A stretch of 14,696 nucleotides of DNA. Source: Claveliimonas stercoravium (GTDB taxonomy: Bacteria > Bacillota > Clostridia > Lachnospirales > Lachnospiraceae). Each line of letters opens with the position of its first letter. Position 1 is the stretch's first letter. The translations under genes were made by a program, and so were the position numbers. The notes beneath the pieces are model-generated. The model was not told the origin of the DNA, did not search any database, and worked only from the letters and a program-made list of their open reading frames with translations. Shown piece by piece: positions 1 to 7,284 of the stretch. The stretch is taken from assembly GCA_019117345.1 (NCBI GenBank), contig DWZW01000050.1:1-14696 (forward strand), written 5' to 3'.

Positions 1-358
1 AAATAATACCTGAACGGATTTTATTTTTACTTATATACAAAAGTAGTTTCTTTCTTAGGACAGCTGGTATGATCACAATCCGATATTTTCCTTTGTTCCA
101 GACTCTCACGATACCCTTTTTCACATTTTTCACACGAAAATATTTAAGCTCGCTGACACGGATTCCTGTAGCGCACATAGTTTCCATGATCATGGCAATC
201 TACTCCTTCCCGACCTCCTCCCCTCCTATAAATCCCGCAAATTTTCTCATATCTCTCATATACTTCTCGATAGTGGCCAAAGAGCTCTCCCTCTCCTGCA
301 GATACTCCCGAAAGTCGTCCATGTCCTTCCCTTTGATGCGAAATGTCCTTTTTTCCAT
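1..358 (-). pseudogene. Decayed tyrosine recombinase/integrase (partial)
   Basis: Reading from ATG at 358, the first 52 codons look like the N-terminal SAM-like core-binding domain of a phage-type integrase (a 'DDFREYLQERESSLATIEKY' type helix). An in-frame TAG at 200-202 then stops translation. The same frame continues without another stop to the window edge and gives part of the catalytic domain, including ETMCATGIRVSELKY, where the Arg is the first catalytic residue of the family, followed by the KGK-containing beta hairpin. Intact relatives have roughly 90 residues between these two blocks, and they are missing here. The gene therefore carries both a nonsense codon and an in-frame deletion, and it also runs off the left edge. 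A possible RBS (AAAGGA) lies about 12 nt upstream of the ATG. Family membership is recognised from motifs. The size of the deletion is an estimate. Confidence 0.72.
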
Positions 359-441
359 AAAAAACAAGCTTCCTTTCTTTTTTCTTTAGTGTGTATCCAT
401 CCACTATAATACAACCTGGGAATTTCTTCCATCACATGCGG

Positions 442-474
442 AAAAAAGGCGCCCGGTCTCATGGACCGGACGCC
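442..474 (-). terminator. Rho-independent terminator after the PucR-type regulator gene
   Basis: On the minus strand a stem GGCG + CCGGTC pairs with GACCGG + CGCC (one C/A mismatch, five-base loop) and is followed directly by six T residues. It sits about 23 bases past the stop codon of the regulator gene and closes the operon that begins near 2361. Confidence 0.85.
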
Positions 475-497
475 TGCCGTAAAGTCTGTGTCTGTAT

Positions 498-1592
498 TCA
501 GCTTTCCTTCTCCTTCATCGCCCTCATATGCTTTTCCACCATCAGGGCGATCTTAAATGTCATGGCGTCCTCAAACACCCGGACGTCCAGACCTGTCTTC
601 TTCTGTATCTTCTCAAGGCGATACACCAGCGTGTTCCGGTGCACGTACAGCTTTCTCGCTGTCTCCGAGATATTCAGGTTGTTCTCGAAGAAGGTGTAGA
701 CCGCTGCCAGCTCCTCCTCCTCGAAGCTCTCCATTGCATTTCCCTCAAACACCTCATCCAGGAACATCTCGCACAGAGAGGCGGGGAGCTGGTGTATGAG
801 CCTGCCGATCCCCAGCACCCTGTAGGACAGCACGCGACGCTGGGAATAGAAGATGCGCCCCACCTCCAGGGCCATGTCCGCCTCCTTGTAGGAGCGGGAT
901 ACATCCTTGAGCTCCTCCACAATGGTGCCGTAGGAGACACGGACGCCCACCATGACCTCCATCCCCAATGTATCCACGATCACATCCGCCATGTGCTGGA
1001 TCGCCTTGTAATCCTCTGTGGGCTCCAGCGCCTTCACGAGGATGATATGCCCCTCCTCAACGGAGGTGGCAAAATCCCTGGCTCCGATAGAGAAGATCCC
1101 CTTCAGTGTCTCCAGGACCAGGCTGCTGTCCGCGTTCTTCGTCTCTACCAGGAACACGACTCTCCTCTGCAGCACCGGGATCTTCAGCTTCTTCGCCTGA
1201 TTGTAGATATCCACCAGAAGGAGATTGTCCAGAAGAAGGCTCTGGATAAATCTGTTCTTGTCCATTTTTCCGCGGTTCATGGATACCAGGCTCTCCAGGT
1301 GGCTGATCCCAAAGCGTCCGGCCAGCACCGCCCTTTCATCTGTCCCGTCCACCGCCAGCACATAGAGGCTCTCTCCGCTCTCCAGAAGGAACAGGCTCTG
1401 TTCCCCTGCGCTCTCCTCCGTCCCCTGGCTGTTATACCTTTCTATCAGGTCCTCCACCTCTGCCTGCCGGGGCTTTGTCTTTACGTTCGTCATGGCCAGG
1501 CACTCTGCTTTCTCATTCCATATAGAGCAGTCAAAGCCTGATATCCTCTTTATCTCCTGTATCAGCTTCTGTATCGTTTGATTTGACAGCAA
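498..1592 (-). CDS. PucR/CdaR-type transcriptional regulator
   Basis: This 364-residue protein has the layout of the PucR/CdaR (sugar diacid regulator) group. An N-terminal sensing region (about 1-110) is followed by a degenerate GGDEF-like middle region (about 137-260). The C-terminal HTH_30 domain (about 295-350) contains ISETARKLYVHRNTLVYRLEKI, the hallmark DNA-binding helix pair of the family. It is expected to be a cytoplasmic ligand-responsive DNA-binding protein, but the ligand cannot be read from the sequence. The start is a TTG at 1590-1592, preceded by GGAAAGGA with 10 nt spacing. It lies only 4 nt after the stop of the small membrane-protein gene, so translation may be coupled. It is the last gene before the terminator at 442-474. 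The HTH call is firm and the choice of TTG start is moderately firm. Confidence 0.87.
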   Translation of the reverse strand: MLSNQTIQKLIQEIKRISGFDCSIWNEKAECLAMTNVKTKPRQAEVEDLIERYNSQGTEESAGEQSLFLLESGESLYVLAVDGTDERAVLAGRFGISHLESLVSMNRGKMDKNRFIQSLLLDNLLLVDIYNQAKKLKIPVLQRRVVFLVETKNADSSLVLETLKGIFSIGARDFATSVEEGHIILVKALEPTEDYKAIQHMADVIVDTLGMEVMVGVRVSYGTIVEELKDVSRSYKEADMALEVGRIFYSQRRVLSYRVLGIGRLIHQLPASLCEMFLDEVFEGNAMESFEEEELAAVYTFFENNLNISETARKLYVHRNTLVYRLEKIQKKTGLDVRVFEDAMTFKIALMVEKHMRAMKEKES

Positions 1593-1596
1593 CGTT

Positions 1597-1752
1597 TCAC
1601 ATCCTTTCCGGGCTCTGCTCCCGTTTTTTCCATTCTCTCATCTGGCAGTCAAATACACTGATCTCCAGATCCGTCTGAAATCTTTTAGCCAGGATAAGCC
1701 CCGCTGCAGCAGACAGCAGGGTAAGGGCGAGGTACAAAACACTTCTCTTCAT
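1597..1752 (-). CDS. Small single-span membrane protein (51 aa), unknown function
   Basis: From ATG 1752 the product begins MKRSVLYLALTLLSAAAGLI, a positively charged start followed by one hydrophobic segment (about residues 4-21). A charged, probably cytoplasmic or surface tail then ends in KKREQSPERM. The segment could be a membrane anchor or an uncleaved signal; there is no lipobox Cys. This start has a good ribosome binding site (GGAGGAA about 9 nt upstream). The frame is open further upstream to ATG 1839, which overlaps the TGA of the preceding gene (TGATG) and would give an 80-residue protein. The extra 29 residues are not typical of a membrane-protein start, so the shorter form is preferred. 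The gene lies between a sigma-like gene and a regulator gene in one transcription unit. I do not recognise a family. Confidence 0.6.
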   Translation of the reverse strand: MKRSVLYLALTLLSAAAGLILAKRFQTDLEISVFDCQMREWKKREQSPERM

Positions 1753-1838
1753 TTCCGATCTTCCTCCGCTCTCTCCCCACCTTGGAAACCGTCCTACATA
1801 ATATAGCCGTCGAACAGTGTCGTTTTTCCCCTCTGGCA

Positions 1839-2270
1839 TCAGATTTTTTTTAATTTTTCTTTGATCCGGTCCATTCTCCGGTATATGGCTTTTTCTGTAA
1901 TTCCTATTATAGCAGAAATTTCCCGTGTCTCATAACCGTTTATTTTCAAATACAGGATTTCTTTTCCTGTCTTATCAAGGCCTTCCAGGACCCGCTCTGT
2001 CTTCTCAGAAAAGAATCTTCCCTCCTCCAGCTCAAGATATTTCATGACGGCTCTCCTTCGATCCAGCATCCATCCCTCTGCCTCGTAGGCCTCCCAGGGT
2101 GCCCAGTGCTCCAGGAACCGGCGCTCCGATTTGAAGGTATCCCAGTCGTATTCCCGCAGGACCTGTATCTGGGCCTCCTCCATCCCCCACTGCCGCAGGA
2201 CCTTTTCCTCCTCTTCCTTCCGGCTCCTCCACAGCAGCTCTTCCCTGGCCTTATTGTATTCCCACTCCAC
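1839..2270 (-). CDS. Sigma-70 region 4-like HTH protein
   Basis: This is a 143-residue, strongly charged protein. The last 50 residues contain LDKTGKEILYLKINGYETRE followed by ISAIIGITEKAIYRRMDRIKEKL, the helix-turn-helix pattern of sigma factor region 4 (recognition of the -35 element). There is no recognisable region 2 (core and -10 binding) in the N-terminal 90 residues, which are rich in Glu, Arg and Trp. It is therefore either a very divergent sigma-like factor or a stand-alone region 4 DNA-binding protein. The start is GTG 2270, with AGAGG 4-5 nt upstream. The stop overlaps the ATG at 1839. It heads the operon with the small membrane protein and the PucR-type regulator, which suggests a shared regulatory role. 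That role is inferred. Confidence 0.72.
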   Translation of the reverse strand: MEWEYNKAREELLWRSRKEEEEKVLRQWGMEEAQIQVLREYDWDTFKSERRFLEHWAPWEAYEAEGWMLDRRRAVMKYLELEEGRFFSEKTERVLEGLDKTGKEILYLKINGYETREISAIIGITEKAIYRRMDRIKEKLKKI

Positions 2271-2332
2271 CGTTCCTCTCTTTTTTATCCGTATGTAGTC
2301 TGTATCTCCTTTTAGTTATACGTTCAACATTG

Positions 2333-2361
2333 ATTATATATTATGTCAAAACGGCGTACAA
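2333..2361 (-). promoter_or_regulatory. Probable sigma-A-type promoter of the sigma-like/PucR operon
   Basis: On the minus strand a perfect TATAAT (2333-2338) is preceded by TTGTAC (2356-2361) with a 17-nt spacer. A TTGACA at 2344-2349 is also present, but no -10 lies at a usable distance from it. The predicted leader is about 55-60 nt. Confidence 0.5.
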
Positions 2362-2413
2362 TTAACGTTTCGTTGCAGACCCGGATGGCGGGCGCATCCC
2401 ACTCTCGGGACAG

Positions 2414-2444
2414 AAAAAGAGAGACACCCTCTCAGGCGTCTCTC
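2414..2444 (-). terminator. Rho-independent terminator after the sugar ABC ATPase gene
   Basis: Minus-strand stem GAGAGACGCC pairs with GGTGTCTCTC (one G-T wobble) around a short loop and is followed by TTTTTCTG. It lies about 35 nt beyond the stop codon at 2480 and separates this gene from the downstream regulatory operon. Confidence 0.85.
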
Positions 2445-2479
2445 CCTTGGTCTTCACATATTCATTTTAAAGCATCTGA

Positions 2480-3592
2480 CTAGTTTGTGATCGTCAGCTC
2501 TGTCTCTTTGTCAAAGATGTGGATCTTCTCAGCATCCAGGGCAAACTTAACTGTGTCGCCGGATCTTGCTGTAGTCCTGGGGTCAACTCTTGCTGTCATG
2601 CTGGAGCCCTCATAGTCGAAGTACAGAAGCACTTCTGCGCCCAGCATCTCGTATACACGGATCTTAGCCTCGATCACTGTGTCAGGAGAAGCCTCGATGA
2701 ACATCTGCTCATCATGTACATCCTCGGGACGGATACCGAGAACAACTGTCTTTCCGTCATAGCCGCCCTCTTTGAGCGCTTTTGCTTTTGCAGGCGGAAG
2801 AGCGATCGTGTGAGGTCCTGTTACAAGAGAAACTTTGTCTCCCTCAACTTTGCATGTAGCATCGATAAAGTTCATCTGCGGGGATCCGATGAAGCCTGCG
2901 ACGAACATATTGCACGGATAATCGTACAGTGTCTGCGGTGTATCTACCTGCTGTACAACACCGGCGTTCATGACTACGATCCTTGTACCAAGTGTCATAG
3001 CCTCTGTCTGGTCATGTGTTACGTAGATGATCGTTGTGCCCAGTCTCTGGTGAAGCTTGGAGATCTCAACACGCATCTGTCCACGGAGTTTTGCGTCCAG
3101 GTTGGAGAGAGGCTCGTCCATAAGGAATACCTTGGGGTTACGCACGATAGCACGACCCATGGCAACACGCTGTCTCTGTCCACCGGAAAGAGCCTTCGGC
3201 TTACGATCCAGGAGAGCTTCCAGGTCGAGGATCTTGGCTGCCTCGCGGACCATCTTGTCGATCTGGTCCTTCGGAACCTTTCTCAGCTTCAGACCAAACG
3301 CCATGTTATCGTATACTGTCATATGCGGATACAGAGCGTAGTTCTGGAATACCATTGCGATATCGCGGTCCTTCGGCTCCACGTCGTTAACAACTCTGTC
3401 GCCGATCTTCAGCTCACCGGATGTAATCTCCTCAAGACCTGCGATCATACGGAGTGTTGTGGATTTTCCACATCCGGATGGTCCTACGAAGATGATGAAT
3501 TCTTTATCCTCGATCTCAAGATTGAAATCTTTAACAGCTTCAAATCCGTTAGGATATGTTTTGTTAATGTGCTTTAATGATAAACTTGCCAT
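2480..3592 (-). CDS. ugpC: Sugar ABC transporter ATP-binding protein, MsmK/MsmX/UgpC type
   Basis: This 370-residue ABC ATPase energises CUT1-family carbohydrate importers on the inner face of the membrane. Walker A is GPSGCGKST (37-45), the Q-loop is Q83, the signature is LSGGQRQR (135-142), Walker B is VFLMDEP (155-161) with Glu160, and the switch His is H193. The MOI/TOBE-like regulatory tail typical of MalK, MsmK and UgpC covers about 235-370. No permease or solute-binding protein lies beside it, as is common for the shared ATPases (MsmX) of Firmicutes that serve several sugar transporters. The start has a strong AGGAGG about 9 nt upstream. The gene has its own terminator and many more T-ending codons (GTT, GCT) than its neighbours, a pattern of high expression. 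The symbol is by family; msmK or msmX would fit equally well. Confidence 0.95.
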   Translation of the reverse strand: MASLSLKHINKTYPNGFEAVKDFNLEIEDKEFIIFVGPSGCGKSTTLRMIAGLEEITSGELKIGDRVVNDVEPKDRDIAMVFQNYALYPHMTVYDNMAFGLKLRKVPKDQIDKMVREAAKILDLEALLDRKPKALSGGQRQRVAMGRAIVRNPKVFLMDEPLSNLDAKLRGQMRVEISKLHQRLGTTIIYVTHDQTEAMTLGTRIVVMNAGVVQQVDTPQTLYDYPCNMFVAGFIGSPQMNFIDATCKVEGDKVSLVTGPHTIALPPAKAKALKEGGYDGKTVVLGIRPEDVHDEQMFIEASPDTVIEAKIRVYEMLGAEVLLYFDYEGSSMTARVDPRTTARSGDTVKFALDAEKIHIFDKETELTITN

Positions 3593-3655
3593 TGTTCTAT
3601 TCCTCCTGTTAATGGTACCCGGCCGGAGCCGGCGTTCTCTATCTGTTAATCAGTA

Positions 3656-3742
3656 TATAAAAAAAGAAGGGACTGCGCCATGCCCAAGTTGAACAATCTT
3701 TTTTTTGATTTCTATACAACTTGACCAACCATCCCCTCTTCT
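3656..3742 (-). terminator. Long T-tailed hairpin, probable terminator after rsmI
   Basis: On the minus strand AGAAGAGGGGA (3732-3742) can pair imperfectly with TCCCTTCT (3665-3672). Inside this, CAAGTTG (3717-3723) pairs with CAACTTG (3685-3691), with a further AATC/GATT pairing around an A8 loop. The right outer arm runs into TTTTTTT. It lies between the rsmI stop and the ABC ATPase gene, so it most simply terminates the long operon. It could also act as a leader structure if the ATPase promoter lies upstream of it. Confidence 0.55.
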
Positions 3743-3762
3743 CTTTCGTCAGTCTGACAGCA

Positions 3763-4614
3763 TCAGTCCTCTTCCGTGCGCAAAAGCGCCTGGTAAACCT
3801 CTCTCTTGCTGATGCCCCTGTCCTTTGCCACCCTCTTCATGGCCTCCTTCCGGTCCGCCCCCTGGTCTGTGTAGTACCTCATATGCTCCTCCAGGGACAA
3901 TTCCTCCCACTTTCTCTGCGACTCCCTGCGCAGCTCCTCCCGGCTCCTTCCCCGGATGACAAGGACGCACTCTCCCCTTGGCTCATGAGCCCTGTAGTAG
4001 GCGCAGGCCTCCTCCAGCGTGGCCTGGCAGACCGTCTCATGCTTCTTTGTCAGCTCCCGGCAGACGGACACCTGCCGGTCCCCCAGTGTCTCAAGGAGCT
4101 CCTCCAGCGTCCGCACGAGGCGGTGCGGCGCCTCGTAGATCACGATGGTCCTTGTCTCGTCCTTCAGCTCCTCCAGCACCTCTCTCCTCTCTTTTTTATC
4201 AGAGGGCAGGAACGCTTCAAAGGCGAAGCGCCTCGTAGGGAGCCCGGAGATGGTAAGGGCGGTCACGCAGGCCGCGGCCCCGGGGACGGCCGTGACAGTA
4301 ACTCCCGCCTCGTGGCACATTTTCACAAGCTCCTCCCCCGGGTCGGAGATGCCCGGCGTGCCGGCATCCGTGATGAGGGCGATATTTTTCCCCTCCAGGA
4401 GAAGGGCTGTCAGCTTTTTCCCCTTCTCGATCTTGTTGTATTCGTGGTAGCTGGTCATGGGAGTCCTTATCTCAAAGTGGCTCAGCAGCTTGATGCTGTT
4501 GCGGGTGTCTTCCGCGGCTATGAGGTCTGCCTCCCTCAGGATGCGCACGGCCCGGAAGGTCATGTCCTCCAGGTTCCCGATGGGGGTGGCGCACAGATAC
4601 AGTATTCCTGCCAT
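3763..4614 (-). CDS. rsmI: 16S rRNA (cytidine(1402)-2'-O)-methyltransferase RsmI
   Basis: This 283-residue member of the tetrapyrrole methylase fold family 2'-O-methylates C1402 in the decoding centre of 16S rRNA, using S-adenosylmethionine. Family marks are YLCATPIGNLEDMTFRAVRIL near the N-terminus, the AEDTRNS segment at about residues 34-40, LITDAGTPGISDPGEELV at about 80-97, VPGAAACVTALTISGLPT, and IVIYEAPHRLVRTL. The C-terminal part (225-283) is charged, as in Gram-positive homologues. The start has AGGAG 6 nt upstream. It lies 9 nt after trmN6 and is the last gene of the cluster, in the same order as Bacillus subtilis yabB-(yazA)-yabC, but the GIY-YIG gene yazA is absent here. Confidence 0.96.
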   Translation of the reverse strand: MAGILYLCATPIGNLEDMTFRAVRILREADLIAAEDTRNSIKLLSHFEIRTPMTSYHEYNKIEKGKKLTALLLEGKNIALITDAGTPGISDPGEELVKMCHEAGVTVTAVPGAAACVTALTISGLPTRRFAFEAFLPSDKKERREVLEELKDETRTIVIYEAPHRLVRTLEELLETLGDRQVSVCRELTKKHETVCQATLEEACAYYRAHEPRGECVLVIRGRSREELRRESQRKWEELSLEEHMRYYTDQGADRKEAMKRVAKDRGISKREVYQALLRTEED

Positions 4615-4623
4615 ATTTCTCTC

Positions 4624-5388
4624 CTATCTGCCCTGTCTGTCCAGTCCGTACAGCTCCAGCAGCTCGTCTGTGTAGGTTCCGTCTTTATTGTACACCACCA
4701 GGGGCGGCTCCACGGTCATCCTGGGGTTGGCTCCCTTCACTCCCTCCAGGAGCACCATATTCGGCTCCTTGTCTATGTAGGGATGGACGAGGCGCATCCG
4801 CTTGGGCTCCATCCGGTGGCGGCTCATGCCGGAGAGTATCTCAGCCAGCCGGAAAGGGCGGTGCACCATGTAAAACCGGCCTTTGTCCGGCAGGATCCTC
4901 TCGCTCTCCCGGAGCACATCCTCCAGCGTGCAGAGCACTTCGTGGCGGGCAATGTATTTTGCCTCATTGTCATTTTTCAGCCCGTGGGCCCCGATCATGT
5001 AGGGCGGATTGACTGTAATGACGTGAAAAGAGGCGGCACCGAAAAGGGCGGCTGCCTCTCTGATATCTCCTGTGACAATGCGGACTCTGTCCTCCAGGTG
5101 GTTGTACAGGACACTGCGGCGGGCCATATCCGCACTCTCCTCCTGTATCTCCAGGCCTGTGTAGGACTCTCCCTCGTTTTTTGCCTCCAGCAGGATGGGG
5201 AGGATGCCTGTCCCGGTCCCCAGGTCCAGAGCCCTCTCGCCCTTTTTCACCTTTGCGAAGGCGGACAAAAGGACGGCGTCCATGCCAAAGCAGAATCTGC
5301 CGGGGGACTGGATGATGCGGTACCCCCTGATCTGCAGGTCGTCCAGGCGCTCGCCCGGCTTCAGGCCCGTCGTCATCTTACTTGTCAT
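4624..5388 (-). CDS. trmN6: tRNA1(Val) (adenine(37)-N6)-methyltransferase-like, YabB/TrmN6
   Basis: This 254-residue class I SAM-dependent methyltransferase has the SAM-binding loop DLGTGTG at 55-61 and the adenine-N6 catalytic motif NPPY at 127-130. It starts with the GRFCFGMDAVLLSAF segment typical of the TrmN6/YfiC/YabB family. The expected role is N6-methylation of A37 in a tRNA. The exact tRNA in this organism is not readable from the sequence. The N-terminus overlaps the end of ricT by 11 nt. A second in-frame ATG four codons later (MTTGLKPGE) is a possible start. The gene is followed by rsmI after 9 nt, so two translation-related methyltransferases are co-transcribed. Confidence 0.9.
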   Translation of the reverse strand: MTSKMTTGLKPGERLDDLQIRGYRIIQSPGRFCFGMDAVLLSAFAKVKKGERALDLGTGTGILPILLEAKNEGESYTGLEIQEESADMARRSVLYNHLEDRVRIVTGDIREAAALFGAASFHVITVNPPYMIGAHGLKNDNEAKYIARHEVLCTLEDVLRESERILPDKGRFYMVHRPFRLAEILSGMSRHRMEPKRMRLVHPYIDKEPNMVLLEGVKGANPRMTVEPPLVVYNKDGTYTDELLELYGLDRQGR

Positions 5389-6289
5389 CCAGCTTCGACG
5401 CTCCGTTCTTCTCCTCCAGCGCCTTTAGCTGCGCCATCTCTTCTTTGGAGATCTTCATGTCCTTCTTTTTGCGGCGGGGCTTAAAGCGCAGCTCCGCGGC
5501 CCTGTACTCCCGGACCTCCTTCTCATCGTTGTCCAGGGTGACCACCACCTTCACAAGCTGGCGCAGTACATTGACAGACTGCACGTCTCCCTTCAGCTTC
5601 TCCGGTGTGGTGACGGTGTCTCCCACCACCGGCAGACGGCTGTTCAGCTCCTCATAGGTCTGCTCCTCGTTGGTGAGGCAGCACATGAGCCTGCCGCACA
5701 CGCCCGATATCTTGCTGGGGTTCAGGGACAGGTTCTGCTCCTTGGCCATCTTGATGGACACGGGGGCGAACTCTGTCAGGTATGTATGGCAGCACAGCTC
5801 CCGGCCGCAGATCCCCAGGCCGCCCCGGATCTTCGTCTCATCCCGCACTCCGATCTGACGCAGCTCGATCCTCGTGCGGAACACGCTTGCCAGGTCCTTT
5901 ACCAGCTCGCGGAAATCAATCCGTCCGTCCGCTGTAAAGTAAAACAGCACCTTGTTGTTGTCAAATGTGTACTCCGCGTCGATAAGCTTCATCTCCAGCC
6001 CATGCTTGCGGATCTTCTCCTGGCAGATGCTGAAGGCCTCTTTTTCCTTCTCCCGGTTCTTCTCCTCCCGGCGGTAGTCATCCCTGTTTGCTATGCGGAT
6101 GACGGATTTGAGAGGCTGGCTGATCCTCTCCTCCTCCACCTCTCTTGGTCCGGTCACAACACTGCCGAACTCCACGCCTCTGGCAGTCTCCACGATCACG
6201 TTGTCCCCGTGGCGGATCTCCAGCTTTCCCGGAGAGAAGAAATAGACCTTCCCTGCCCTGCGAAATCTTACTCCAATCACCTTTGTCAT
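5378..6289 (-). CDS. ricT: PSP1-domain protein RicT (YaaT), Y-complex subunit
   Basis: This 303-residue protein has the PSP1 domain over roughly residues 60-205. All six Cys of the family's cluster region are present: C161, C166, C167, C198, C203 and C204, in the contexts CGRELCCHTYL and CGRLMCCL around the very conserved PVSIKMAKEQNLSLNPSKISG. In Bacillus subtilis RicT (YaaT) forms the RicAFT (Y) complex, binds an iron-sulfur cluster, helps RNase Y mRNA maturation and affects sporulation. The C-terminal tail is Lys- and Glu-rich. The start has AAGGAG about 11 nt upstream. It sits 5 nt after holB, as in B. subtilis, and overlaps trmN6; yabA, which separates them in Bacillus, is missing. RicA and RicF are not in this window. 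Confidence 0.95.
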   Translation of the reverse strand: MTKVIGVRFRRAGKVYFFSPGKLEIRHGDNVIVETARGVEFGSVVTGPREVEEERISQPLKSVIRIANRDDYRREEKNREKEKEAFSICQEKIRKHGLEMKLIDAEYTFDNNKVLFYFTADGRIDFRELVKDLASVFRTRIELRQIGVRDETKIRGGLGICGRELCCHTYLTEFAPVSIKMAKEQNLSLNPSKISGVCGRLMCCLTNEEQTYEELNSRLPVVGDTVTTPEKLKGDVQSVNVLRQLVKVVVTLDNDEKEVREYRAAELRFKPRRKKKDMKISKEEMAQLKALEEKNGASKLDDK

Positions 6290-6294
6290 ATCTG

Positions 6295-7284
6295 TCAGTT
6301 CTCCTTTATCGTCAGCAGCAAAAGCTCCATGACAAGGTCAAAGCTCACGTTTGCCCTGAGCCGCGTCTTTGCCTTCTCCAGGCTCTCCAGTATCAGCTCT
6401 ATCCCCTCGTAGGAGCTCTTCTTCGCCCGCTCCTGGATGTAGGTGATCTGGTCCTTGAACACGACCTTGTCCATATCCTTTGTCGCCTTATATAGTAACA
6501 CGTCCCTGTACCATATCATGATGATGTCCAGGTAGTCGTTGATCTCCAGTTTATACGTGTTGATCTTCCTGATGGCCTTTGTGATCTCACTGATATCCAT
6601 CTCGTTGATATATTTCAGGAGCTGGACCGCCTCCTCCCGTATCTCGTTGAAATGGTCCGAGCTGGCCAGCATGATGGCCCGCCCCATATTTCCCTGGGCA
6701 AAGGCCGTGCACATGTCCGCCTTGTAGTCAGGCACGTGCATAGTCTCCATGAGATATTTGCGTATCAGGGTGTCCCTGATGTTCCGCAGCTTCAGCATCA
6801 CGCACCGGGATGTGATGGTGGGCAGCAGTGCCTCCGCATTCTCTGTGAGAAGGAAGATCACCGCGTAGGCCGGCGGCTCCTCGATCGTCTTGAGGAGTGC
6901 GTTCTGGGCCTGCACGGTCATCAGGTCCGCCTCCGCGATAATATATATCTTATAGGGCCCCTGGTAGGGCCTGATCTGGATATCCTCGTTGACCTGCCTG
7001 CGTATGTCCTCCACGCTGATGGTGTTCGGCTTCTCGTGGGTCACCCGGATGATATCCGGATGGTTCCCGCTCTCCGCCTGCCGGCAGGAATGGCATTCGT
7101 TGCAGGGATCCGGCCCCTGCTTCTCGCATAAGAGCGTAGTGGCAAACAGGCTGGCCAGCATTTTCTTGCCGGAGCCCCTCTCCCCGTTCAGGATATAGGC
7201 ATGCGACACCTTGTTCTCTGTCACGGCGCTGCGTATATAATTGATGATGTCCTTGTGTCCAACTACGTCTTTAAAGCTTCCCAT
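6295..7284 (-). CDS. holB: DNA polymerase III subunit delta' (HolB)
   Basis: This 329-residue AAA+ clamp-loader subunit helps load the sliding clamp at replication forks. The sequence shows the P-loop-like GERGSGKK (34-41), the zinc-module Cys C53, C61, C64 and C67 (CNECHSC), the stretch AQNALLKTIEEPP at 126-138, and the sensor SRC at 159-161, followed by the helical collar region. The glutamine at the usual DNALL position (QNALL) is a minor variation. The start ATG 7284 has GAGG 9-10 nt upstream and overlaps the guanylate-kinase-like gene by 14 nt. The holB-ricT order is the usual Gram-positive arrangement. Confidence 0.94.
   Translation of the reverse strand: MGSFKDVVGHKDIINYIRSAVTENKVSHAYILNGERGSGKKMLASLFATTLLCEKQGPDPCNECHSCRQAESGNHPDIIRVTHEKPNTISVEDIRRQVNEDIQIRPYQGPYKIYIIAEADLMTVQAQNALLKTIEEPPAYAVIFLLTENAEALLPTITSRCVMLKLRNIRDTLIRKYLMETMHVPDYKADMCTAFAQGNMGRAIMLASSDHFNEIREEAVQLLKYINEMDISEITKAIRKINTYKLEINDYLDIIMIWYRDVLLYKATKDMDKVVFKDQITYIQERAKKSSYEGIELILESLEKAKTRLRANVSFDLVMELLLLTIKEN

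Noticed and set aside
528..1541. A 337-codon plus-strand open frame opposite the PucR-type regulator
   Set aside because: Shadow of the regulator gene; no ribosome binding site or domain is visible.
2344..2349. Perfect TTGACA as the -35 of the sigma-like operon
   Set aside because: No acceptable -10 lies 15-19 nt downstream; the better pair is TTGTAC/TATAAT.
2519..3577. A 352-codon plus-strand open frame opposite the sugar ATPase
   Set aside because: The opposite strand has all ABC ATPase motifs; the antisense product is Cys/His/Leu-rich and unlike any protein family I know.
3600..3660. Promoter for the sugar ATPase at TATACT (minus)
   Set aside because: No -35-like hexamer at 16-18 nt upstream; left uncalled.
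3721..5484. A 587-codon plus-strand open frame opposite rsmI and trmN6
   Set aside because: It is antisense to two firmly recognised genes, has no family-like motif, and is explained by G/C-rich third positions leaving few stops.
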